From Gnetum montanum (lineage: Eukaryota > Streptophyta > Gnetopsida > Gnetales > Gnetaceae), in the NCBI GenBank assembly GCA_015680685.1, contig MNCI01004374.1, forward strand, positions 375,415 to 439,414: DNA of 64,000 bases. Direction: 5' to 3'. Positions 25,101 through 37,100 of this stretch are shown here, in pieces; positions within the stretch are counted from its first letter, which is position 1; the number at the start of each line of letters is the position of its first letter. The notes beneath the pieces are model-generated. The model did not search any database, was not told the DNA's origin, and was given only the letters and a program-made list of their open reading frames with translations. The position numbers and the translations under genes are program-made.

Positions 25101-28100
25101 AATCCAACTAGAACTTGTTGGCTGGTGCAAATTTGGGGGTTTGGGGGAATAGTCATTGCTGTGGGCGTTTTTGTTATGGGGAGTTGCTCACATGGGTTGG
25201 GGGAATGGATATGTCATTTTTTATGGAGTTCCAGCTTTTGTACATATCTCACTCTTTTTTTATAATACAAATTTTGCCTGACATCTTCTCAAAAAAATAA
25301 TTCAATATTCTTAACAATTCTTACAAGAAAATATTGATCCTCAATGGTGCTGCTCCTTATCAAAATCTGAGAGAGAAATTTTCTTGCTAGGAAAACAAGA
25401 TGAAGTGGTATTTGTTAGATATTGTTCATATCAAGCTTCATGGTATGAAGTGAGTAGTATGGTTAGAAATTGGAACTCTCGCATTGTTATTCTGAAAAAT
25501 CAGATAATATTTGGATCTTTTTATGCCCGTATGTATCATATCAAAATAGGATTTTACTTAACCTGACAATATGAAGTCCTCTTAGGTTTTAGATGTCTTG
25601 TCCATGGAAGCTGAATATCCAGAAAAAGTATTTTAGCTACAAAAGTATTTGAAAATATACACAGATTCTTATTTTTGGCCTGCATCTCAACATTTGGGAT
25701 GAACATTTCATGGGAATCATGGAACCTTTTGGTGTGACGAACTTACAAGGTCATTATGCCTCCTAAAATATTCAAATGTTTGTGTTTTAATAGAATAGTA
25801 AGAAAAATTTTCAAAAAATGAAGAATTATAGTTAACTAAGAAAGATGTACAGAAGATTCATGTTCAATATGAAAGTTTTCTTCAATGAGCTCGATCTTAT
25901 TATAATAGTTCATTAGTGGTATACCACTCCAATAATTTGTATACTAACTGGAATCATTGTTTTGTCTGAAAGGCCTGGGTAGTTAATCTTTGAGATAGAG
26001 TTCATCTGTTTCTTCATGGTTGCTTCCCAAATAGGAGATTTCAAGGCTTCATGAACAATACTCTTCAGCCAAGGCTGCGTATGTCACATGTGATGTGTTG
26101 GTCATACTCTTGGTGGGTCCTTTTTAAAATTTTGTATAACAATTTGGGAAGGTGGATGATCCTTTAACTTGGAAGAGATTTGTGGCTAAGAAACAAAGTG
26201 TTCTTCATTATCATTAGTATAAAAATGTTAAAGTTTGAGGTTAGACTTGTCAAACTTCACATTCTAAGAAATGTGGTATTTGCAAATGAAAGGATCAATG
26301 CAATAATATACACGATCTCAAATTGTAACCAACAAAGAAGCATTTTTCACTTCTAGCATCTAGTGTTGATGTCAAATTATTGGAGATGTGAACCCAACAG
26401 ATGCATCTAAACATTTTCAAATTTAACACTTTATTGAAAATAGCTTCATTATTTGTCATACCTTAATTGGCAGATTGGATCACTTGATTGAACAACTATG
26501 TCATTGTTGTGACAACTTCTCCTGGATAGGAATTTGGTAACTTAGTTTGAGTGAGCAAACATTGAGCCATATTCTAAATTACTTTGTTCTTTCTTTCTGC
26601 AATACCATTCATTTGAGGTCCATAACCTATGTTGGTCTATTTGTAAATTCCATTGTCATCATAAAAATAATTAAAATCTTCATGGATGATTCCACTTTAT
26701 GATTACTTCAGATGGGTTTGATTTTCAGACTAAGTTGATTTCCTGCATGAGCCTTTAATTGCTTGAATGTGAAAAAGGATTCATCCTTCAAATGAAGCAA
26801 TAAAAGCCATGTGAATCCAGAGTAGTCACCTACCATCACCATGAAATTGCTTGGTTCTCTAAAAGTGACAACTTGCATCAAACTAACCAAGTTCATATGA
26901 ACCAATTAAAGGAGTTGAAACTTCTTCTCCATGGTTAACATTGTGTTGCTTTCTGCTTGGCATTGATGCAAATTTTACGTAGATGAAATTGCATGACATT
27001 TGACTTCCAATACACTTTGCTTTCTCACTGTTTTCATAATATTTGTGCATGAATAGTCGTGCCACAACATAGAAGGATGTTTAATCAACATTGATAGAGC
27101 AGCCAATTTAACATTCTTGCCATCATACTGAGTTCCAAATGCAAACAACATGTAAATTTGATTTCACATCTTTTGCTATGTGATTTTGATGTATTCATCA
27201 TTCTTGTGAGTGTATCCATTCTTTCCAAACATCAATTTGATGCTTTAGGTAACATCTTCCCAATTGATAAGAGTGAGATAGAACTTTGAAATATAGAATC
27301 ATCATCATCATTATCCTACCCTTATCCCAACTACATGGGGTTAGCTATATGAATTCTTTTCCACCATTTACTTCTATTAAGAGCCAAATAAACATTTATA
27401 CCCAAATCTTGGATGTCTTTTTTATGCTTGCAATCATGTATGTTCACATCTACCTCTTTGTTATTTTCCCTCAACTTTAATAAAGTGACTTTTTCTAATA
27501 TGTGCATTCTTTGCTTTTTTTAGCACATGACCAATTCATTAAGACAACTTTCAGTAATCTTCTCATCAATGGTTGTTACTCTTAAGCTTATCTTAATAAG
27601 AGAGTTGATTTGATTTTTCCCATTAACACCCAGCATCCACCTTAGCATTTGCATTTTTGCCACATGAACATGTCGAACCTAGATGTTGTTTTGTTAAGTC
27701 AACATTCTACACTATAACAAATCATAGGTCTAATAGCAATTCTATTGAAGCTTCTTTTAAGCTTGGCAAGGATTTTTCCTATTACAAAACACACTACTAG
27801 CTTCTTGCTGTTTCATCAATCTTGCTTTGATTTCGTTTGTTACATCATTCTTAATCTCATTGGCTATTTAAAGAAGTGACCCCAAGTAAATAAATTGCTT
27901 ACATTGAGTAACTTTTTGGTTTTGAATTTTAATCTTCATGTCTTCATTTCTCACTTTTTCATTAAATTGCACTCCATATATTCCATTTTACTTTGACTAA
28001 TCCTTTACCCTTTTGATTCTAGGTTCTTGCTCCAAATCTCCATTTTTTCGGCCAAGACTTCTTTAGATTTATCCACCAAAATACTATCATCAGCAAAGAG

Positions 28101-31100
28101 AATATATCAAGGGATATCATCTTAGATTTCTTTAGTTAGCTTATCCATAATAATGACAAACAAATAAGGGCTTAGAGTAGGTTCTTGATGTAGCCCTACC
28201 TTCATGTTAAAGTCTATAGTCTCTAGATAGTGTGAACTCGAGTTGTTACTCTATCATGCATGTCTTGGATAACCTTTATGTATCCAAAAGGAATATTCTT
28301 CCTCTTTAATGCCTACCAAATCATCTCTTGGGGAAACTTAGCTTTATGCAAGTTAATGAAAATCATATGTAGATTCCTCTTCTTACACCTAATTCCTTCA
28401 TCAACTTTCTTAGCAAAATGATATCTTCTATAGTTGATCTTGCAAGTGTAAAACCAAATTGATTGTCAAAAATAGTTGATTCTTGCCTCAAACATTTGTC
28501 TCTAACTCTTTTTCATAACTTCATGGTGTGACTCATAAGCTTGATGCCTCTATAGTTCTCATAATTTTGGATATTTCCCTTGTTCTTGTAGATAGGTCCT
28601 TTCCCAATCATCTAACATTCTCCCTTCCTCTTAGATCTTGTTGAGGAAATTTATCAACCAAGTGATCCCTATATCTCCCATGCACTTCCATACCTCTATA
28701 GGGATACCATTTATTATCTTCATATGGGATTTTTTTCACTTCAAACACACACGCACACGTGTGTATATAGAGTTAGTCATTTCTACATTTGTTTTAGTTT
28801 TTTCAACTTCATCTCTAGGAAGTAAACCCTCCATTGCTGCAAAGTTTCCTTGTTTGAGAACAAAATCCTTTCATCTTCTAACTTGATGCATGTAATATGG
28901 TCAAAGTCTATGCACCTCTTGTTTTGATTCTTGATTGATTTATAAATCGATTTCTCACTCTCCTTAGTTTATAACTTTGGAACGTAGAATACTTGAAAAT
29001 TGATATATCAGCCATCTTGTAATGTTAGCTTCATGTCTCCTATGCCTTCAATGTTGAGAAATGCACCATCTTCATCTTTGATAGACCCATGTTCAATGGA
29101 CTTAAGATTGACAGCCACCTCTTTTTAAGGGGTTAACATGATTTGAGTAGCCACTATCAACGGTCCATGTAGATGAATGAATCATCTTCAGTGTCACAAT
29201 GGCAAGAAAAAATTACAGTTTCTTCTTCAACTTGTGGTTGTAGCATGGGTTGAAGTTGTGTGGATGAAGAACCATACCCTTCTATTGACTTCTGTGCGCT
29301 TTCTGATGGAAGTGTACACTTGATGCAAGCCTTCATCTTGATTGCTTGTAATTGTTATTATGTCTTCTTATTGTCATTGGTCATTTTTTTGTAGTTTTAT
29401 ATGTTGGAAATGTCTGTTGTGTTAGTTTCATGTTGAGACACTTTGATTGCGATGCCAAAAATGGTAAATTGTGCATGCTGTACGGTATAAATAGAGGCTT
29501 CGCCATTTACTTTATAGAAGGTTCATCATTTATCTAGATTGAGGCTTTGTAAAAGTTGAAGACCTCAATCCACATCAAGGAGCTACAAGCAGCTTTCTCC
29601 AATCTCTTCCTTTATAATGATATCTTATCTTTTTTCCACCATTCTCAATGATTTCTTTTATTCTCATGGTCATTTAGTGGTCTATATCATAAATTTCATG
29701 ATATTTCAGTATTAGTTTGATTCCATGATCTGTTTAAAATTAGATTATATCAAATTCACATTCTTAAAGTGATCATTTCTCCACATTTTTCTGAGATCAA
29801 GTCATTTCTACCACTGATAAGCTATTTCTATTGATTCTACATAGAAATCACTAATCCTAGGATTTATTCTTGACTTAAATTTGTTCATTTTCAATGAAGA
29901 CCATAGAATTAACTCCACTGTATTCAAGATTCATCATTTTCACATTATTCTGACCAGATCTAAGCAGGATTTTGCTTGTAATTTCAAGTTTTTGTGAAGT
30001 ATGCAACTAAAGCAGGTCATTTCAAGATTCAAACATGAATTCAAGCCAAAATATTATGATTTGTATGAGATATTTCATCCTTCCAGGTCCTTGATCATTT
30101 CTGGAGCATCATTAAATCCAAAAGCATCAAATTCAATAAAGATGAAGCTTGTTTTTTTGTTGTTGTTCATCAACGGGTCCGTTGTGACCTTTTATGCAAA
30201 CGTCGCTAATGAAGTCATGATGAATCTTTTTAGTCGCTACAGATTGTTCATCATAACCTCACTTGCAATGAATCTGCAAGTTGCGACAATTTTCTGGCTT
30301 GTTTTTAAAGCAGATCTCAGTCCTTTTTGGCATCCCCAGAAATAGAGAAGCTCACCTAGCTTCTGTCACCTTCTTAACTTGGAATGGTGGAAAAACTAAC
30401 CTTTACCAGTACCCATCTTCTGGATGATTTATTTTGCCACAATTTGAGTACAAATAATTGTTTCTTTTTTAATTGTCTTGGGGGAAGTCTTCTCTTCCTC
30501 CCTGAAAGTTTGCTCTTGCACCTCGGTGCTTCTATAGCTCTTTGAGAGCCTTTCAAATTCTGCTGCGTCTGATACTTTTCTTGTAGGTTTTGCTAATTTT
30601 CAGCCATGGCGCTGATTTCTTCTGTAGAATAGTGGTGATTGCATGTTTGAATGTTGTCATTAACGAGCATTTGAATCACATCATTCAAATTTTAATGTTC
30701 TAAAAATCCATGGTCAAATTCATCCGACTTGCGGATTGTTGCATGCATATGCTCTAGAAAATGTTCAAGGGATTCTCCTTTGAGCACAAACAAATCCTTG
30801 AATTCTTTCCTAAATCGCATGTGTTTCTGGCTGGTGCCTTGAGATTCTACTTGTGGTTCCTTTGTTTTGGCCTTGAAGATGATGCATACACCAATCTGTT
30901 CCAACATTCAGGCATAGAATATCGTTTTGGCAAGGGCATTAGCTTTTCTGTTAATTTCCCACCGTCTTCTCTGCTCATGATTCAACCGTCTGATTTGGGG
31001 AATTTAGAAAGCCATTTTCAACAATGGACCAACAGTTATTTATATCAAGGAGGGATCTCATCAAATGACACCGATAGAAGAAGCTCTGGATGCCATTAAA

Positions 31101-34100
31101 AATGACCGAACATTTATGTATTTTTTTTTTGCCATGTTGCAATTGGCAACAGAGAGTCCAACAACACACAAATTGGCAACTGCTTCTTTCTGCTGTCTTT
31201 TGTTACTTTGGTACCAAATGTGAGACTGCACAATGACAGTTGAATGAACTCTAGAGATGTTAAAGACTTGAAGAAATACCAAATTTCAAATTTATGACTT
31301 TTCTTGGTGATCACAGAAAAAAGCAGAACAATGTAGAAGCATTCTTGAAAAAATCTTTGGGGAAAAACACAAAAAATTATGCAAAATGTTGTTTGGGTTC
31401 AGGTTAAAGTATATGCAATGCTAGGCAAACCAGATCCTTGATTAAACAAAATTTATTCCAGCAATATTTGATGGTAGAAATGAGAAATTTTATTCTGAAG
31501 TGGATTTCAAGCTTGGATTTGGGCGTTGCAAAATTTACGAGTAATTGAGCGAGATCAAGTAGAAAAATGACATTTTTTCTGGTGGAAAAATCAAGCAGGA
31601 AAAGTGAATCAAATCCTGCAGTGAAGCAGAATCAAAGCAAAGAATAGGCGTTCAATCAGAAATTTGATCGGAATAGGCATGTTAGAAATTAGTGGGAATT
31701 CAAAAATCTAATATCATACCACTTACATTGAATTTTTTGCCACCTAACATTTACTCAGCATGGGCGGAACAAATTCTTGACATAAATATGGTGCCGAGAG
31801 AAGGTTCGATCTCACGCTCTAAGATTCACTGTGAAGTACCCTTCGCTCTCCTGACTTTTTTGACTTGATAATGACCCATGAATTCAATTTATTTTGGTTG
31901 GAGACCGTCATGTGTGAAACCCATTACATCATATCAACATTATTTTTTAAATTTCCATTAATAAAGAACATAATGTGCGAATGTGAGACCTCTTCAAATG
32001 TTTTTCATAACTTTAAGTTGTGGGCCATAGAAATGGTTAAGTTCCAAATGTACGTCGTGTTTATTGTGTCCAAAGTAAATAGTTGTTGTATTGGTCGAAA
32101 GTGAGTCAAAAATCAAAATCATAATGCAGTCATATCATTTATTCCAACATATTCCTTATGCTATCAATGATGCAAATAATTCATAGGTAAAAGATATTTA
32201 AAAGATATGAACTTTCTTGCAATGTTCTTTGTGTAACGTACAAATATAGCGAAATGATTTATCTTTGAATATTCCAAATGCATGTTGTCATTACATGTTG
32301 TAATCCTTTTCCATTTATGTTATCGTTACATGTTGTGGTGATATTTCTAGGTAGGTTCAATTGAGGATGCAGAGAAAGCAGTCTCAGCTGGAGTGGATGG
32401 AATCATAGTTCAAGGTATTGAAGCAGGTGGTCATGTGATGGGCAAGGTACGTACATATACTTTTTGATGGATTTCATATTGCAAGTTTGGTAGGTGAAGA
32501 AGACATATGGATCTCTGATTTTCTTTCCGGAACAATGCTTTTTAGCAAGAAACATATTTTGGTTAACAGCAACTTTCTTCTTGAAGCGTTTTCGATTTTA
32601 GTTATTGACATGCAAAATATTAATTATTTGTGTTAGTGGAAACATTTTGTGTTGAGAACATCTATATGTGTCATTTGAATAATGTTACATAAACATTGAT
32701 AAACTTTTCACGGATGCTGGCTCTTTTTAATATGCAAATAGTTAGAATACAAATGTTCGTATAATGATTGCATTGTTTCTTCATGATTCTAATAAATCTA
32801 TATAGTTCGCTTGGACAGTTTATATAAAGTACCCATGGTACCTCTTTAATGAAATTTAAACGTCTTCATCAGATGGCGTATATGGGATGGCTGTTGTAAT
32901 TTTTTTGATTGGATAATGCAAACTATTATGATATATGAGATGACACTATACTGAAGTTACATCTGCATTTTGCTTTATTAATTGTTTAACACTTCAATCT
33001 ACATTTGAGTTTTTGAATTACTTATAGGTCTTTTAAAGATCTTTTCATCCTTAGAAGTTTCAGAAGGAAGGTTTATTAATCTTAGTTCTTGACAATATTC
33101 AAGCTAAACCTACACATGCTAATATTATGTTTTTGAATAATCCTTGAATTGGTGATAAAATTAAGAAAAGGTTGTATTATGATGAAAACTAATGTGGCAT
33201 AGGAGCCTAATGGTTTGCTTGTAGATTTTTATTAGAAATATTGAAATGTTATGGGAAGGTGTATATGAAATTGAAACTGAAATTTTTACTTAGGTCCATT
33301 GAGACCCATTGGATCTATCAGGCCAGTTTTAGAAGTTCTTTTTTAGGTAATTTTTTTTTTTTAAAAATATAACTCGGTGCTACCCAATAGGATTGAATTT
33401 GTGAATTGGTTTACCATGCAAGACCCTTACCACTAGGCCAATGCCTCATATTTCCATTGTAAGCTTTCTCCAAATCAATAAAAATCACATGCGGATTTTT
33501 TTTTTCACATCTAACTTTCTCCTGAAGTTGTTTTAGTAAGAAAATGTTTTTCATAGTTGATCTCCCTAGCATAAAACCAAATTGATTCTCAACAACTATT
33601 GTTTTTTGCCTGAAAAGTTGTTCTATACCTCTTTCCCATAGCTTCATGGTGTGATTCATAAGCTTGATTCTTCCATAGTTGCCATAGTTTTGAATGCTTT
33701 CCTTGTTCTTGTAGATAGATTCATTAAAATATTTTAATTACATATGGTTCATGTTGATTCTTAGAAAGCAAGGTGCTATATCCATTTTTGACTTCAGGCC
33801 TATTAGTTATGCAATGTTTTTTTTAAACAAAATATAGTTTCAAGTCTTCATAGAAAGGTTAAATATATCTTTACAACCATCATGAACGATTGCAAAGTAG
33901 GATTTCTAAACAATAGATAAATTTTAGTTCAAATTAATCTAGTCTACAATATTTTTCATTTTGCATTAAAATTGAAAAAGATCATTTGGGTTTAAACTTG
34001 GCTTAAGCAAAGCTTATAACTATTTTTTGTGAAAATTTCTGTATGCGATATTACATATATTTGGATTCTCAATGTTTTTTATGTTTAAAAGAGTATTATG

Positions 34101-37100
34101 CCACTACTTCATTCTTAATGTTATTTAATTGGAAGTCCAAAATAGATTTTACAATTGCAATGAGTTAAGATAAGGGGATCCTATATTAGCTTTTCTTTTC
34201 ATTATGGTTGAAATTTTGGGATGCTTGATTAATGAAAAAGCTAATAAAGAAGAGATTAAAAAATCACTTTATTTTATAGTTTATATGATTTTAGACATGT
34301 ACAATTTGTTGATGATACATTTATCTCCCTAAAAGTTGAAGGAAAACACATCCTTTTTTTTCTTGGAGAAATGATTAGGAAAAGGGAGTCATGGTGTGTA
34401 ACACCCATTCATAGGGAGCAAAAGCTAAAACTTGAAGCCTTCAAGAAGAAGACTAGTTGAAAGAAGAAAATACATAGGTGACTTTCTTTCTACAACAATC
34501 AAATTGACATTAACATATAAAATTAAAACAAAATCAGCAGTGCCAAGATCTAGTTTTGTAACAGGTTAATCAATATTAATTTTAAGAATTACGAGATAAT
34601 TTTAAAAAGAAATTACCATAGTAAAAAATTTGTGTAAGATTCATCAGATTTAAATATCAAACATTTTTTATTCAACCTAAAAATAAATATCTAATCAGGA
34701 TCATTTACACGTTTGTAATTCAAAGAAATGACCACAAAAACAAATAAATTAATAATCTCAATTTTGTTCACTTACATAATTATATTTTATAATTTTTAGC
34801 AACACACAAAACAAGACCATATGAATTTAACTCTTATAACCATTTTACCATTAATCATTTAATCAAGTAATTTATATGTTCAATAGCAGAGAATAGATAG
34901 ATCATTNACCAACTAGAACCCAAGAACTCAACCATTCTAAAACATTCACAATTATCAATGGGCCCAAGGATACCCTCACTTTCTACCAGTAGTACCAATC
35001 CTCATATTAGGGATCCTTGTCCCGTGTTGGTAATCTTTTGTCAAAAATTTTCCAAATTGTTATGCGTGTTTCTGAATTGTTACAAAAATAACCCTCATAC
35101 AAGTTGTTTAAGTATGAGAGTGCAGAGGACTAGTGGAGAGACCTAGAAAAGCAATAAAGGATTCAACAGTCCAAGCATACAACAAAATCTTGATAATTTC
35201 ATACAAGCATTGTGAAGATGGTTAGGCAAGCAAGAAGAGAAGTTGAGATAATTAGCCCTTGCTGGCCATTATCAAACATAATAGAGATGGATCATTTTAT
35301 GTCGTTGCTTAGATATCTTGCTTACTAGGAGGAATTATTAGAATATTGGATTCCTATGCAACACTAGTTTTTTCTCTTCCTACTATCTCCTGTAGCAGCC
35401 ATAGTTTTTTCTTCCTTCCCAGCCACACTCCTTCTTGTTGTATCCTTTTTTTTGTCTTGCTTAGCAACTTCTTCCTTATGTGTTTTTTCCCCTCCTTTCT
35501 ATTTGTTGGTGGAATAAAAGATAATGAAATGTCTCTTGTAATTGACTTTTTATTGGGAATTGTTTGTTTTCTTTTCTCTTCTTTTTAAAATTTTTTTTAC
35601 ACCAATGAGTCATGAGTTCGATTTTTTTCATGATCATTATTAAAAATCAATAAAATATCCATATTCACAAGTTGTAGGTTCAATTCTTAAATCAACAATT
35701 TTTTGATATTTCAGAATCCAAATTTTGCTAGATCTTAGGTTCAATTTCTCTTGATAATTACAAAACATTCAAGCATAACATCTATCTTTGTGCCATTTAG
35801 AATTGCCATAAGATGCAAAGAAAGAGTTTTCAAAATAGATTCATGATTAAGGCAAGTTTAGGATACATAATCAAATAAGACACCTTCTTTTTTAGGTCAT
35901 CAGCAATGTGAATTATCCCATCACATGTCCTTTCTACAACCATGGAGAGGGTACTAATACTCTACTATTTTAAACTAAAAAGAACAATGCATCACATTTA
36001 GATGAAATAAAAAATAAAATATATAGCTAAGGTATTTGCACATAATATCCTTGATTCATGGGTTAGGTTCTTCCAACTTGATTCATAAGTCAAGTTCCTC
36101 AATAATGAGCATTTGTTTGCATTGCCTTTTCAAATCATTTACATCTCAACATTCCTGTTTTAGCTTTTGAGGCACACCTTAGAGTATTGTCCTCTGTTTT
36201 TCTTTTGTTTCTTAGCATCTTTGTTGAAATAGAACAGAAAATATTTTGTTTCCCCATATATTTATTATTAATTTTAAAACATTCCCAGCATGTATTTTAA
36301 AGCATATTTCTTATGCATATAGTATTAAACATTTAATCATAATACATATAAAAATCAGGTCAACAAATTTATTACTATTCCAATCGGTCACTTTCACCAT
36401 AGTCCAAGCAAAACATACACACAACCTCACAACAAAACATGCACACAAACAAACAGAAAGACTTACAATCATTAACAAAAAAACTCCAGGACAAGTGGTT
36501 TGTTACATCCTCCTCCCCTTAAGACATTTCCTCTTGGAAATGTTTAAATAGGTGAGGGTAGCTTTCTCTAACCACATCCTCCATCTCCCAAGAGGTTTCA
36601 GATCCATCCTCATTCCAATCAAGCTAAACTTGGTGTACTGTACAGTGCCTAAGATTGAGCACCCCTTGGTTTGAAATCCAGATTGGTTGAACTTGGACAA
36701 TACAATCTGGGTTGACTTGAAGGTTTTCCCATTGCAAACAATGCTTAGAATCGTAAACATACTTCTTTAACATAGAAACATGAAAAACATTATGTAAAGA
36801 TAATAAACTAGGAGGTAAAGCTATTCTATAAGCAATAGGACCAGTTTTCTCTAAGACTTCAAAAGGGCCAATAAATCTAGGTTTAAGTTTATTCTTTTTA
36901 ACATCTATAATGAGATTTTTAAGGGATGTGACTTTTAGGAATACTTTATCTCCAACAGAAAATTCTAAGTCCCTCCTATTATCTACATAAATCTTTTGTC
37001 TATCTTGTGCTTACTTTAGTCTCTCTTTAATTTGATTCATCCTTAGCACTTGAAGAGTTAGAGTTAGTCAACATTGAGGTTGCTACTGTTGATTTGATTA

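Larger units (their letters stand above)
25310..31080 (-). mobile_element. Ty1/copia internal region, decayed and interrupted
   Basis: On the minus strand the order is gag (30907-30374), protease (29260-28880), integrase (27290-26200) and an unresolved polymerase stretch (26200-25310). An RTE LINE splits it at 27297-28740. The LTR at 31097-31985 and the PBS at 31081-31096 lie at its 5' side, and a matching LTR at 14560-15445 lies at its 3' side. Gag-protease-integrase order is diagnostic of copia. Confidence 0.75.
13974..32350 (+). other. Intron 2, 18377 nt, GC-AG type
   Basis: The donor is CAG|gcaagt and the acceptor tttctag. AG|GCAAGT is the usual consensus of GC-AG introns, so the site is credible rather than a sequencing slip. 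Most of the intron (about 14560-31985) is a single nested copia insertion. Without it the intron would be about 1 kb. Confidence 0.88.

Noticed and set aside
30001-30345. 114-codon + frame
   Set aside because: It lies opposite the minus-strand copia gag to protease stretch and shows no motif.
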